NCBI RefSeq assembly: GCF_013280495.1
Contig: NZ_JABSSX010000008.1
Coordinates: 62,001 to 126,000, forward strand
DNA length: 64,000 bases
Reading direction: 5' to 3'
Source: Brevibacterium permense
GTDB lineage: Bacteria; Actinomycetota; Actinomycetes; Actinomycetales; Brevibacteriaceae
Positions 53,119-62,578 of this stretch are shown here, in pieces. The position numbers were made by a program, and so were the translations under genes. The notes under the pieces were generated by a model. It was not told the origin of the DNA and searched no databases. It saw only the letters and a list, made by a program, of their open reading frames with translations. Within the stretch, counting starts at the first letter, position 1, and the number at the start of each line of letters is the position of its first letter.

Positions 53119-54639
53119 TCACTTCACGCGGGAGAGTTCCACGGATTCGTCGAACTCGATGTCAGCGGCCTCGTCGTGCTTGTAAGTGAATCGACTGACG
53201 ACGATGGCAACGATGAGGTTGACGATGAAGCCGGGAATGATTTCGTAGATCGCATCCGTCATCGGGGTGCTCACCTGGCCCCAGACGAAGGCCACGACCG
53301 CGCCGGAGAGCAGACCGAACAGGGCGCCCCAGTTGCTCAGACGCTTCCAGAACAGAGTGAGCAGGACGATCGGCCCGAAGGAGGCGCCGAAACCTGCCCA
53401 CGCGAAGGCGACGAGGTCGAGGATGCTGTTCGACGGTGAGATCGCCAGGACCACTGCGATGACGGCGACGACGAGTACGCCGAGGCGGCCGAGCAGCACG
53501 TAGGTCTTGTCCTGCAGCGTCCGCGTGGATCCGGTGCGCAGGGCCACGATCTTGAACAGATCTTCGATGAGCGCTGACGACGTGACGACGAGCTGCGAGG
53601 AGATCGTCGACATGATCGCCGCGAGCACCGCTGCCAATACGAGGCCGGCGATGAACGGGTGGAAGAGGATCTGCGCGAGGTCGAGGAAGACGGTCTCGGC
53701 GTCGGCGGGTTCCATATCCGCGTGCTGAGAGAAGTAGGAGATGCCGACGATGGCGGTGGCGACGGCGCCTAGCGCCGAGATCGCCATCCAGCCGACGCCG
53801 ATGCGGCGGGCGACGGTGGCATCCGCGGGGGTGCGCAGGGCCATGAAGCGCACGATGATGTGCGGCTGGCCGAAGTAGCCCAGGCCCCACGCCAGGGCGG
53901 AGACGATGGACGCGATCGTCGCGAAGGTCCAGAAGTCGTCTGAACCGAAGAGGCTGAGCAGACCGGGATCGATTTCGGAGACGTTGCTGATCACCGTCGT
54001 CGGCCCGCCGGCGTTGATGACGGCAACGATCGGCACGGCAATCAGGGCAGCGAACATCAGCAGGCCCTGGGCGACATCCGTGAGTGTCGCGCCGAGGAAT
54101 CCGCCGAAGAGGGTGTAGATCATCGTGATCGCGGCGACGAGCAGCATTCCGCCGAGGTAGTTGAGTCCGAAGCTCGACTCGAAGAACTTGCCGGCCGCCA
54201 CCATGCCCGAGGAGACGTAGAAGGTGAAGAAGACCAGAATGATGATGCCGCAGACGATGCGCAGCAGTCGTGTCCGATCCTTCAGCCGCTGTTCGAAGAA
54301 GCTGGGAATCGTGATCGAGTCGCCGGCCTTCTCCGTGAACGCACGCAGTCGAGGCGCGACGATCTTCCAGTTGACCCAGGCGCCGATGGTCAGGCCGATG
54401 GCGATCCAGGCTTCGATGAGACCGGAGACGTAGATGGCTCCGGGCAGACCCATGAGCAGCCACCCCGACATATCCGAGGCACCGGCGCTCAGAGCGGCAA
54501 CGCTGGGGCGCAGCCCACGTCCCGCGAGCATATAGTCGTCGAGACTGTTCTTCGTCTTGCGATAGGCGAACCAGCCGATGGCCAGCATGCCGATGAAGTA
54601 GAGGACGATCGCGATCGTGCGGAAAGTGGTTTCCGACAT
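53119..54639 (-). CDS. putP: sodium/proline symporter
   Basis: The 506-residue membrane protein of the sodium-solute symporter family imports proline with Na+. The family signature region includes DYMLAGRGLRPSVAALSAGASDMSGW (sodium-binding helix 2) and YFGQPHIIVRFMAL, and about 13 helices are predicted. The C-terminal end is charged and cytoplasmic. ATG 54639 follows GGAG on the minus strand. A separate transcript from the four-gene operon upstream is likely, since 120 bp separate them. Confidence 0.92.
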   Translation of the reverse strand: MSETTFRTIAIVLYFIGMLAIGWFAYRKTKNSLDDYMLAGRGLRPSVAALSAGASDMSGWLLMGLPGAIYVSGLIEAWIAIGLTIGAWVNWKIVAPRLRAFTEKAGDSITIPSFFEQRLKDRTRLLRIVCGIIILVFFTFYVSSGMVAAGKFFESSFGLNYLGGMLLVAAITMIYTLFGGFLGATLTDVAQGLLMFAALIAVPIVAVINAGGPTTVISNVSEIDPGLLSLFGSDDFWTFATIASIVSALAWGLGYFGQPHIIVRFMALRTPADATVARRIGVGWMAISALGAVATAIVGISYFSQHADMEPADAETVFLDLAQILFHPFIAGLVLAAVLAAIMSTISSQLVVTSSALIEDLFKIVALRTGSTRTLQDKTYVLLGRLGVLVVAVIAVVLAISPSNSILDLVAFAWAGFGASFGPIVLLTLFWKRLSNWGALFGLLSGAVVAFVWGQVSTPMTDAIYEIIPGFIVNLIVAIVVSRFTYKHDEAADIEFDESVELSRVK

Positions 54640-54759
54640 TTGAGCTCAGCTCCTTCGTTAGGCCGAGCCGACCTTACAGCACAAGACGTCGCAGGTGTGA
54701 ATTCCCTGTGCGCCCCGCCTCCTGCGCGGATACGCCGGGAGGTACCGCCGACGGCAGGT

Positions 54760-55914
54760 CTAGGCAGATGACACTCTGGGTGCTCGGGGGACCGGTGTCG
54801 TGGAGGCACCCACCGAGAAAGCCGCGATCGGACGACTGCTGATGAGGGCCGCGAGCTCACTTCGCACGGTCGGGCTGTCCTTGAGTTCGGAATGGACGTC
54901 GACGCGCAGGCCGTGCCGGTCGAGCGTCAGCCAGATCCGCAGGAGGATCCGTCCGATCTCCACTTCGTCTGCGGTCGACAGCTCCGGTCGATCGGGGACG
55001 GTCAGGATCAGATGGTGGGGATGTCGTCGTTCGCGATGTGTCGCAGCGGGTTTCGTCGCGGCAGTCGAGCGGAGGCGTGCTCGCAGTGAACGCGGAAACT
55101 CCGCGATCCGTGTCCCACGATCTGACTTCGCGAACGACCTCATTGCGGAGTCGGCCACTGCCGCTGGTGCGAGTCCGGCCGATGCCAGACCGGCGATCCA
55201 GGAATGCAGACAGGGGCGATCGAGGAATGCCGCGGCTCGAGCACTCGCGGCGGGGATGCGCAGACACGCAGCGGTGAGTCCATCCCGGTGGTAGCGCGGG
55301 TCGTCGGGATCGAAGCGCAGCCAGCTCAGTGTCTCGGCGAACACGGATCGGTCGCCGAAAGAATGCAGCGAGGCGCGACGCAGCCATCCGCGCCAGGCGC
55401 GGTCCGGGATCTCCACCAGGTCGACCGCTGTGCCGGCCATGGCACTTCGGCAGGTTTCGGCCGCCTCGGCGAAACGGGTTTCTGCCCGGTCCAAGGGCCC
55501 GCGGTCGACCTGACGGTGGTGGAGGTCGGCCTCACCGAACCTGGGCCACGCAACGCCTTCCGACGGCATCGTGTCCGTATCGGTTGGGTTCGCCGTGGAT
55601 TCCGCGGTGGCGAGGCGCACTCGGATGTTGACGGTGGGGCCGCGCCCTCGGACGGTGACCGATTCGGTGCGCACCCCCGCCTCGGCGGCGGCGATCGCCA
55701 GCGACTCAACCCAGCAGCCCATGCTCAGGTGGAGATCCTCACTGCGCGGGTCCCCGTGCGGCAGCAGACGGGCAGGGTCCACGTCGACGCGCACCTCGGC
55801 GGCCTCCGGCGTGCAGTCCGTGATTTCGGGCACCCACGGTTGAGTGTTGTGGGCGGATGGGGCGGAAGCGGCGACGGTGAAGAGAGATTCGACGAGGGCG
55901 GTGGTCAGTGTCAA
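54760..55914 (-). CDS. Acg/nitroreductase-like FMN-binding protein
   Basis: The 384-residue protein resembles the Acg family of nitroreductase-fold flavoproteins. The diagnostic N-terminal APSAHNTQPW is followed by a DPARLLPHGDPRSEDLHLSMG segment and a second half with ASAGLAP. Nitroreductase-fold proteins reduce nitro, quinone or azoline groups or act as FMN carriers; Acg proteins are often orphan. The start is TTG at 55914 after GAGGAG, and its TTGA overlaps the stop of the upstream gene. It is the last gene of a coupled four-gene operon. Function in that pathway unknown. Confidence 0.65.
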   Translation of the reverse strand: MTLTTALVESLFTVAASAPSAHNTQPWVPEITDCTPEAAEVRVDVDPARLLPHGDPRSEDLHLSMGCWVESLAIAAAEAGVRTESVTVRGRGPTVNIRVRLATAESTANPTDTDTMPSEGVAWPRFGEADLHHRQVDRGPLDRAETRFAEAAETCRSAMAGTAVDLVEIPDRAWRGWLRRASLHSFGDRSVFAETLSWLRFDPDDPRYHRDGLTAACLRIPAASARAAAFLDRPCLHSWIAGLASAGLAPAAVADSAMRSFAKSDRGTRIAEFPRSLRARLRSTAATKPAATHRERRHPHHLILTVPDRPELSTADEVEIGRILLRIWLTLDRHGLRVDVHSELKDSPTVRSELAALISSRPIAAFSVGASTTPVPRAPRVSSA

Positions 55915-57077
55915 GGGCGCTCCTCGGGCGGGGATGAAAGCAGAGTTCGGTCGACGAACACGAGCCGGTGCAGCTGCCTGCCGCCGGAGCGGGCGAAGAC
56001 CGCCGCCGAGGCGGGATTGTCCTCGGCGATGAACGTGACCCGCAGTCGTCGATATCCCTTGGCGACCAGTGCGGAGTTGAGTTCGCGGATCGCGAGGCTG
56101 AGCAGGCCCGAACTCTGGTGGCAGGGGTCGGTGCCCTGGATGATGAGCACCGCGTCCTTGATCGTCTGCCGGTGCCGGAGCAGGTCGAGGACGGTTCGCA
56201 CACCGAGGCGGCCGCCCTGGCGGCGCAGGATCGGCACCGGGTCGGGGATGACGAGAGCGAAGCAGCGAGGCGGGGCGTCGGCGGGATCGTTCGCCCCGGT
56301 GATATCGACGATGAGATCCGGATCCATCAGGGCGGGCAGGCCCTGCATCTGTGAGCGCAGCTGCTCGGGGGCGATGTCGGTGTAATAGGGCAGAGCGGAG
56401 AACGCCGCATTGAGAGTCGGCAGCAGCCGGTCGGCGAAACCGCGCAGACCCAGACGAGAGACACGGCGGCGGCGCAGCCCGAGGCGATGCCATTCGGCAG
56501 GGGCGACCGCGGTCGCTCTGGCCGCAGGAATGGATCCGACGGGCACCTCCCACGTATGTGCGGGCCCCCAGGCATCGAACCCGGCCGCGGCAAACCTTGA
56601 CCAGTAGAAATCGGGATTCCATACCGTGTCGAAGAAGCCGGGATGGTCGACACCGTCGGTGAGCAGTCCGCCGGTGACGTTCGGCAGGGGAGAGACCGGG
56701 CCGAAGATCCGTGATGCTCCCACCTGTCCGGCTCGCTCGAGCAGAAACGCAATCACTGCGCCCAGCGCCTCCTCGTCGGCGGCTTCAACGGCTCCGAAGA
56801 ACAGAGGCGGCACGGAATCGTCGGCGGAGCCCAGTTCGGCCGCCAAGGCGGCCGACCGGTGGCACATGACTCGGGCCACCGCCTTCCCCGGCTCGATGTC
56901 GATGAGCCACAGCTCGACTGGTTCGTCGAACCACCCTCGCCCTGCGAACCAGTCGCGGATATCGGCGGCGAAGAGAGGCACATAATGGTCCTGCTCACTC
57001 CGCGTCCGCGCCAGTCGTGGGGCCAGCTCGATGAACTCGGCGAGATCGGCCCGGGAGGTCACCCGTCGCGGTCTCAT
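55911..57077 (-). CDS. GNAT-like protein, YghO-type
   Basis: The 388-residue protein shares the layout of the uncharacterised YghO-like family with a GNAT-type fold. Visible are HYVPLFAADIRDWF near the start, then FGPVSPLPNVTGGLLTDGVDHPGFF with a WNPDFYWSRFAAAGFD segment. A C-terminal acyltransferase-like region (SLAIRELNSALVAKGYRRLRVTFIAEDN) follows. It probably transfers an acyl group, but no substrate is known. Both ends overlap neighbours by 4 bp. The ATG at 57077 was chosen because it overlaps the upstream stop; more upstream in-frame Met codons are antisense noise. Confidence 0.6.
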   Translation of the reverse strand: MRPRRVTSRADLAEFIELAPRLARTRSEQDHYVPLFAADIRDWFAGRGWFDEPVELWLIDIEPGKAVARVMCHRSAALAAELGSADDSVPPLFFGAVEAADEEALGAVIAFLLERAGQVGASRIFGPVSPLPNVTGGLLTDGVDHPGFFDTVWNPDFYWSRFAAAGFDAWGPAHTWEVPVGSIPAARATAVAPAEWHRLGLRRRRVSRLGLRGFADRLLPTLNAAFSALPYYTDIAPEQLRSQMQGLPALMDPDLIVDITGANDPADAPPRCFALVIPDPVPILRRQGGRLGVRTVLDLLRHRQTIKDAVLIIQGTDPCHQSSGLLSLAIRELNSALVAKGYRRLRVTFIAEDNPASAAVFARSGGRQLHRLVFVDRTLLSSPPEERP

Positions 57078-57496
57078 TCGGTGCTGAGTTTCGTGAATTC
57101 GTCGATCATGCCCAGGTGGCCGTCCTCGGCTCGGAACTCGCCGTTGGTGTATCCCCACTCGTCAGCGGTGAGGATTCGGATGAAGCCGCCTCGGGCGGGG
57201 GAACCCTTGCCGCTGCCGACCAGCCACTTCATGATCTCCCGATGTTCGGGGGTGCGAGCATAGGCCAGAAGGTCGTCATGGGTGGCGAACGCGACCATCA
57301 GCCCGATCCTGTCGGGGAACTCGTAATAGCTGCGGTGCCACAGATATCCGGCCGAGGCTTTCAGCCCCTTGGCCACCCGCGGCCACCTGCGCAGCTGGCC
57401 CACCATCGCCAGCGGATTGCGGTAGCGGTTCGCGCCGAGGAAGAACGCCTCGGCGCGGGCCTGCGGGGGAGCCTGGGAGAAATCATTCGATCGCAT
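57074..57496 (-). CDS. small protein of possible monooxygenase (dimeric alpha/beta barrel) type
   Basis: The 140-residue protein is rich in aromatic residues: PRVAKGLKASAGYLWHRSYYEFPDRIGLMVAF, then a HREIMKWLVGSGK segment. The pattern is compatible with a ferredoxin-like dimeric barrel such as DUF4188 or CrtA-like monooxygenases, but I do not recognise a catalytic motif. ATG 57496 lies inside the end of the ligase gene (14-bp overlap), and its stop overlaps the GNAT-like gene by 4 bp. Translation is thus tied to both neighbours. Function uncertain. Confidence 0.45.
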   Translation of the reverse strand: MRSNDFSQAPPQARAEAFFLGANRYRNPLAMVGQLRRWPRVAKGLKASAGYLWHRSYYEFPDRIGLMVAFATHDDLLAYARTPEHREIMKWLVGSGKGSPARGGFIRILTADEWGYTNGEFRAEDGHLGMIDEFTKLSTE

Positions 57497-59105
57497 CGTC
57501 GCCCTCCTGTGTTCTCTGAACGTAGACGTTCTTGATCTTCGTGTTCGCCGCTTCGAACGGACCGATGGCATGATCGTGGATCTCGACGTGGATCTCCGCG
57601 GTGGTCGGATCCTCCTCCACGCTCTGCGCGAAGTCCCTCGACACCGACGCCAGGTGGTCGAGCACGCCGGCCTGGATCGTCTCTGCCAGATCCTGCCGCT
57701 CCTCAGGGTCCAGGGACGGGGCCTCTTCCCGCAGCTGGATGTGCAGAGCCGGGCGCTGCTCATGACCGGCGATCTCACGCAGCTCGATGCGGAAGGACTC
57801 GATGAGGTGGGCCCGGGGATTGTCGCGGTAGAGCCCGTTCTCGATATCGAGGGGATAGATGTTGGCTCCCATATACGAGATCGTCGAATCCGCGCGCCCG
57901 AACAGCAGCACGAACGGCAGCTTCATCCCATTGCCGGCGAACGCCGCAGAACATGCTCGCGCCAGTTCCGGATGGCGCCGGGTGAGTTCGACCATGCTCG
58001 GGAAATCGATGAGCGTGGCCTCGTCGCCGATGTTGTAGCGCAGCCGCGGACTCATCACCGCTGCCGAGTTGATCGTGGCGACCAGCTCCCCGTCGTCGGT
58101 GGTTTCCAAATAGGTCTCCAAGGGGTTGTACTGGAAGACCATCGGCACCCGTGACTCGTCGGGGCCGAGCACATCGGCGCGGAAGTCGAGATCATGAGCC
58201 AGCGCCCGACGGATGACGACCGAGAGATCGGACTCGCCTGCCATCCCGATCGTCAGGTCGCTGGCGCCGTACCCGGAGTACACCCGGTCGAAGCGCCCCC
58301 CGAGGTAGTCGCGCAGACCTTCCGTCATCGCCTCTCCGCCGACGAACCCGTTGAGCCGGAAGTCGGCCCATCTCTCGGGTTCGGAGTCCATCCGGTCGAT
58401 GAGATGTTTGAGGAATGGGGGATAGGCGCTGATGAGGTAGGTGTGGTTCGGTCCGAAGTGCTGCATCGTGTCGAGGATCTTCTCGAGATCCGGGCCGGTG
58501 TTCTTCACCATCGCCACCTTGGCCATGGCCAGTCCCGTATTCGTCCCCGTCGCCCAGGCCCCCATCGAAAAAGCGTTGATGCAGAACAGGTCTTTGTGGT
58601 CGAAGAGCATCGTGACGTAGCCGGCGACGTTCTTATGGACCGTGTCGAGCTCCTTCTTCGACCGCATCCAGTTGAACGGGGTGCCCGAGGAACCCGAGGA
58701 CTCATCGACGACGGTGCCGATGCGGTCGATCCTCCCGCCCCAGCAGCGATGCTCTTCGCTGTAGCGGCGAACGAACTCGTCCTTCGACGTCGGTGTGTAG
58801 GCCTCGAGGTCCCACCACCGGAATTCGAATCCGGAACGCGCCAGGTAGTCCTGGTATGCGGGCACATCGAGGGAGGCCTGCTGACAGATCATCCACGCAT
58901 TGAGTTTCGCGAAGGGTTCGAGCCGCGGGTTGTAATGGCGGGCAGTGAACCGCCAGATCGCGGGGTGGGCACGGTAGGCGCCGTAGGCGGCGGTGCGTCC
59001 GACGTTCGCCAGGCGCAGCACAGCCTGTCGGGCCAGATTCACCGGACCGCGGGGGATGGGCAGACGACGGAGTTCGGCTTCCGGTGTGAGGTGGGTCTCT
59101 CTCAT
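57483..59105 (-). CDS. PaaK-like adenylate-forming acyl-CoA ligase
   Basis: The 540-residue protein of the phenylacetate-CoA ligase / F390 synthetase branch activates a carboxylic acid as an acyl-adenylate. The P-loop SSGSSGTP (136-143), YGASD (278-282), NIGDEA (357-362) and the GRADSTISYMGANIYP motif (402-417) are present. The N-terminal 90 residues are not typical of PaaK. ATG 59105 is the first start; GGAG lies close upstream. It heads the overlapping operon with the possible monooxygenase, GNAT-like and Acg-like genes. The acid activated is unknown. Confidence 0.75.
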   Translation of the reverse strand: MRETHLTPEAELRRLPIPRGPVNLARQAVLRLANVGRTAAYGAYRAHPAIWRFTARHYNPRLEPFAKLNAWMICQQASLDVPAYQDYLARSGFEFRWWDLEAYTPTSKDEFVRRYSEEHRCWGGRIDRIGTVVDESSGSSGTPFNWMRSKKELDTVHKNVAGYVTMLFDHKDLFCINAFSMGAWATGTNTGLAMAKVAMVKNTGPDLEKILDTMQHFGPNHTYLISAYPPFLKHLIDRMDSEPERWADFRLNGFVGGEAMTEGLRDYLGGRFDRVYSGYGASDLTIGMAGESDLSVVIRRALAHDLDFRADVLGPDESRVPMVFQYNPLETYLETTDDGELVATINSAAVMSPRLRYNIGDEATLIDFPSMVELTRRHPELARACSAAFAGNGMKLPFVLLFGRADSTISYMGANIYPLDIENGLYRDNPRAHLIESFRIELREIAGHEQRPALHIQLREEAPSLDPEERQDLAETIQAGVLDHLASVSRDFAQSVEEDPTTAEIHVEIHDHAIGPFEAANTKIKNVYVQRTQEGDDAIE

Positions 59106-59199
59106 GCTCCGAGGCTAACCCAGCAACAGGGGCGGGGATACGGAAAATCCGAAGATGTGTCAGAACCGCATCAGACAGAGTCCCGAATGCCGACTCTCA

Positions 59200-59300
59200 C
59201 CGAGGCGACCCACCGAACGACGGATCACCTCGGCGTCGTGGATCGGAACGGTCGATCCATTCGCCGAGGCGAGCCCGGACGGGGGCGCGCCGCCTCGGCG
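59200..59300. repeat. cluster of four CCTCGGCG octamers
   Basis: Alternating copies of CCGAGGCG/CGCCGAGG and CCTCGGCG occur at 59200-59207, 59228-59235, 59262-59269 and 59293-59300. The last two form a 10-bp inverted repeat with a 19-nt spacer. The cluster lies between purU and the ligase operon, both on the minus strand, so it could end purU transcription or act at the operon promoter. Confidence 0.6.
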
Positions 59301-59310
59301 AGGGGCAGGC

Positions 59311-60162
59311 TCAGTCGAAGACGACGGTGCGGTGGCCGTCCATGAGCACCCGGCCCTCGGCATGCCAGGCAACGGCCCGGGCGAGCACGGACGCTTCTAC
59401 GTCCTGACCGTGCCGGACGAAGTCGGCGATGGCCTGGTTGTGATCGACGCGGGCCACAGCCTGTTCGATGATCGGCCCCTCGTCGAGGTCGCTGGTGACG
59501 TAGTGCGCGGTCGCGCCGATGATCTTCACGCCGCGGGCATGCGCCTGATGGTAGGGCTTCGCGCCCTTGAAGCTCGGCAGGAACGAATGGTGGATGTTGA
59601 TGACCCGGCCCTCGAGGCGGGCGCAGAGGTCGGGGGAGAGGATCTGCATGTATCGGGCCAAGACGATGAGTTCGACATCGAGGTCATCGACGAGAGCCGA
59701 GAGCCTCGCCTCGGCATCGGCCTTCGTCTCCCGGGTGATCGGAATATGGTGGAAATCGTGGCCGTGGAATTCGGCGAGCGGGCGCAGGTCGACATGGTTG
59801 CCGGCGACGCCGACGATGTCGATGGGCAGCTGACCGGCGGAATGCCGGAACAGGAGGGTGTTGAGGCAGTGTGCGGCCTTGGACACCATGATCAGGGTGC
59901 GAGTCCTCTTCTCCACCGGCTGCAGGCTCACGGTCATCGCGAACCGGGGAGCCACCTCGGCGAGGGCCTCTTCCACGGTCTGGGCCGAGGTCTCTGCAGG
60001 CGTCGAGAACTGCAGGCGCAGGAAGAACTGACGGGAATCGGGGGATGAGAACTGCTGGGATTCGGTGATGTTGCCGCCCAAGCCGGCGAGCACCCCGGTC
60101 ACGGCATGGACGATGCCGGTCGAATCGGGGCAGGTGACTCTCAGGATCCATTCGCAGTTCAT
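59311..60162 (-). CDS. purU: formyltetrahydrofolate deformylase
   Basis: Hydrolyses 10-formyltetrahydrofolate to formate and tetrahydrofolate, supplying formate for PurT or balancing folates. The 283-residue protein has an N-terminal ACT domain (TCPDSTGIVHAVTGVLAG) and a formyltransferase-fold catalytic domain with INIHHSFLPSF and TSDLDEGPIIEQ, so the Asn-His-Asp triad is intact. ATG 60162 begins MNCEWILRVTC. Divergent from glyA, whose product feeds the same folate pool. Confidence 0.95.
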   Translation of the reverse strand: MNCEWILRVTCPDSTGIVHAVTGVLAGLGGNITESQQFSSPDSRQFFLRLQFSTPAETSAQTVEEALAEVAPRFAMTVSLQPVEKRTRTLIMVSKAAHCLNTLLFRHSAGQLPIDIVGVAGNHVDLRPLAEFHGHDFHHIPITRETKADAEARLSALVDDLDVELIVLARYMQILSPDLCARLEGRVINIHHSFLPSFKGAKPYHQAHARGVKIIGATAHYVTSDLDEGPIIEQAVARVDHNQAIADFVRHGQDVEASVLARAVAWHAEGRVLMDGHRTVVFD

Positions 60163-60330
60163 GGACTCGATCCTAATCGGTGGCTGCGCTCAACGCCCAC
60201 TCCGAGTCGGCATCCGGATGGCGGTCGCGGCCCCGGAAGCAGGCGGCGTCGCTGTTAGCATGGTGCCGGGTGACGGCCGCGGTTTGCGCGCTGCCTCGCT
60301 CCCATCATCGGATGCCACAGGAGAGTACTC

Positions 60331-61605
60331 ATGACCGAAAACTCGATGCAGGCTTCGCTTGCCGACATCGACCCGCAGATTGCCGAAGTCCTCGACCTCG
60401 AGCTGGGCCGCCAGCGGTCGACGCTCGAGATGATCGCCTCGGAGAATTTCGTCCCGCGCGCCGTGCTGGAAGCACAGGGGTCGGTGCTGACGAACAAGTA
60501 CGCCGAGGGGTATCCCGGCAAACGCTATTACGGCGGCTGCGAATACGTCGACGTCGCGGAGAGCCTCGCCATCGACCGCGCCAAGAGCCTCTTCGGCGCC
60601 GACTACGCGAACGTCCAGCCCCATTCCGGTGCCTCGGCCAACGCCGCTGTCATGCACGCTCTGGCCCGTCAGGGTGACAAGATGCTCGGGCTGTCCCTGG
60701 CCCACGGCGGTCACCTCACCCACGGTATGAAGATCAACTTCTCCGGGCGCCTCTACGATGTCGCCTCCTACGAGGTCGACCCCGATACCTACCGCATCGA
60801 TATGGACAAGGTGCGCGAGAAGGCTCTCGAACACCGCCCCGAGGTCATCGTCGCCGGGTGGTCGGCCTACCCCCGTCAGCTGGACTTCCAGGCCTTCCGC
60901 GATATCGCCGACGAAGTCGGTGCGAAGCTGTGGGTCGATATGGCCCACTTCGCTGGACTCGTCGCCGCCGGTCTGCACCCGAACCCGGTGCCGTTCGCCG
61001 ATGTCGTGTCCTCGACGGTGCACAAGACCATCGGCGGGCCCCGTTCCGGTTTCATCCTCGGCAAGGAGGAGTACGCGAAGAAGCTCAACTCCGCCGTGTT
61101 CCCAGGACAGCAGGGCGGACCGCTCATGCATGTCATCGCAGCGAAAGCCGTGGCCTTCAAACTCGCGGCCGCCGCCGAGTTCAAGGAACGTCAGGAACGC
61201 ACCGTGCGCGGTGCGCAGATCCTGGCCGAGCGCCTGCTGGCCTCCGACGTCGCCGACGCGGGAGCCACAGTTCTCACCGGCGGCACCGATGTCCACCTCG
61301 TGCTCGTCGACCTGCGCAACTCCGCCCTCGACGGACAGCAGGCCGAGGATCTTCTGCACTCGGTCGGCATCACCGTCAACCGCAATGCCGTGCCCTTCGA
61401 CCCGCGTCCGCCGATGGTCACCTCGGGGCTGCGCATCGGCACCCCGGCACTGGCCACCCGCGGATTCGGCGACAAGGAATTCACCGAGGTCGCCGACGTC
61501 ATCGCCGAGGCGCTCAAGCCTGGCGCCGATGTCGAGGCACTCGCTGCACGCGTGAAGAAACTCAGCGACGACTTCCCCCTCTACGAAGGACTGGAGCAGT
61601 ACTGA
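60331..61605 (+). CDS. glyA: serine hydroxymethyltransferase
   Basis: Converts serine and tetrahydrofolate to glycine and 5,10-methylene-tetrahydrofolate. The 424-residue PLP enzyme has [29 protein letters not shown] and the Schiff-base Lys232 in [16 protein letters not shown] 60331 follows CAGGAGAGT. Its stop overlaps the folD start (TGATG), so the next two steps of one-carbon flow are coupled. Confidence 0.96.
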   Translation: MTENSMQASLADIDPQIAEVLDLELGRQRSTLEMIASENFVPRAVLEAQGSVLTNKYAEGYPGKRYYGGCEYVDVAESLAIDRAKSLFGADYANVQPHSGASANAAVMHALARQGDKMLGLSLAHGGHLTHGMKINFSGRLYDVASYEVDPDTYRIDMDKVREKALEHRPEVIVAGWSAYPRQLDFQAFRDIADEVGAKLWVDMAHFAGLVAAGLHPNPVPFADVVSSTVHKTIGGPRSGFILGKEEYAKKLNSAVFPGQQGGPLMHVIAAKAVAFKLAAAAEFKERQERTVRGAQILAERLLASDVADAGATVLTGGTDVHLVLVDLRNSALDGQQAEDLLHSVGITVNRNAVPFDPRPPMVTSGLRIGTPALATRGFGDKEFTEVADVIAEALKPGADVEALAARVKKLSDDFPLYEGLEQY

Positions 61606-62486
61606 TGAGTGCACAGGTCCTCGACGGCAGAGCCTGCGCGAAGCAGATCAAGGCCGAACTCACCGAGGCGGTGGCGACCCTGGCAGAGTCAGGAATCGTC
61701 CCGGGCCTCGGCACAGTGCTGGTGGGGGAGGACCCAGGTTCGAAATGGTACGTCGCGGGCAAGCACCGTGACTGCGCCGAGGTCGGGATCAGCTCGATCC
61801 GCCGTGACCTGCCCGAATCGGTGAGCCAGGAAGAGCTGCTGGCGGTCATCGACGAGCTCAACAACGATGACGCCTGCACCGGCTACATCGTGCAGCTTCC
61901 GCTGCCGGACCACATCGACACGGACACGATCCTCGAAGCCATCGATCCGGCCAAAGACGCCGACGGCCTGCATCCGACGAATCTCGGCCGGCTCGTGCTC
62001 AACGTGAACTCGGAGATTACGACTCCGCTGCCGTGCACTCCGCGCGGTGTCATCGAGCTGATGACCCGCAATGGCATCGATCTGGCTGGCAAGCATGTCG
62101 TGGTCATCGGTCGCGGGGTCACCGTGGGCCGGTCCATCGGTGCGCTGCTGACTCGGCGTGAGCACAATGCGACCGTGACCCTGACCCACACCGGCACACG
62201 CAACCTCGACGAGCTGCTGGCTCAGGCCGATGTCATCGTCGCGGCCGCCGGTGCGGCTCGCATCGTGAACGCGGAGGCCGTCAAGCCCGGAGCGATCGTC
62301 CTCGACGTGGGAGTCTCGCGTGAGACGGACCCGGAGACGGGGAAGTCGAAGATCGTCGGAGACGTGGATCCGGCGGTCGCCGAGGTGGCGTCCTGGGTCT
62401 CACCGAACCCGGGAGGCGTCGGACCGATGACTCGGGCCCTGCTGCTCAAGAACGTCGTCGACACCGCCCAGCGCACAGCCGACTAA
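61605..62486 (+). CDS. folD: methylenetetrahydrofolate dehydrogenase/cyclohydrolase
   Basis: A bifunctional enzyme that oxidises methylene-tetrahydrofolate and hydrolyses the methenyl form to 10-formyl-tetrahydrofolate. The 293-residue protein has the catalytic Tyr49-x3-Lys53 pair ([10 protein letters not shown]), [21 protein letters not shown] and the NADP loop [10 protein letters not shown]. The ATG at 61605 overlaps the glyA stop; the longer in-frame reading upstream is noise over glyA. A palindromic element begins 8 bp after the stop. Confidence 0.96.
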   Translation: MSAQVLDGRACAKQIKAELTEAVATLAESGIVPGLGTVLVGEDPGSKWYVAGKHRDCAEVGISSIRRDLPESVSQEELLAVIDELNNDDACTGYIVQLPLPDHIDTDTILEAIDPAKDADGLHPTNLGRLVLNVNSEITTPLPCTPRGVIELMTRNGIDLAGKHVVVIGRGVTVGRSIGALLTRREHNATVTLTHTGTRNLDELLAQADVIVAAAGAARIVNAEAVKPGAIVLDVGVSRETDPETGKSKIVGDVDPAVAEVASWVSPNPGGVGPMTRALLLKNVVDTAQRTAD

Positions 62487-62494
62487 CCCCTATT

Positions 62495-62552
62495 ACTACC
62501 TGACGGCGGCCTAGCAACCTCGCGCGAGGTTGCTAGGCCGCCGTCAGGTAGT
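62495..62552. repeat. interspersed palindromic element, copy 4
   Basis: A perfect 58-bp palindrome whose centre is CGCG, so the arms meet with no fixed loop. It shares CTACCTGACGGCGGC and AGCAACCTC with the other copies, with CT paired to AG at the variable inner position. It lies 56.6 kb from copy 3 and directly after folD. Confidence 0.92.
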
Positions 62553-62578
62553 TCTGGGAGGTGGGCGGTGCCGGGTGC

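Noticed and set aside
59160-60048. Plus-strand open frames opposite purU
   Set aside because: purU is intact with catalytic residues on the minus strand; the plus-strand readings are antisense noise.
60858-62486. Fusion reading of a 542-residue protein ending in FolD
   Set aside because: The first 249 codons lie over glyA in another frame; folD starts at the ATG overlapping the glyA stop.
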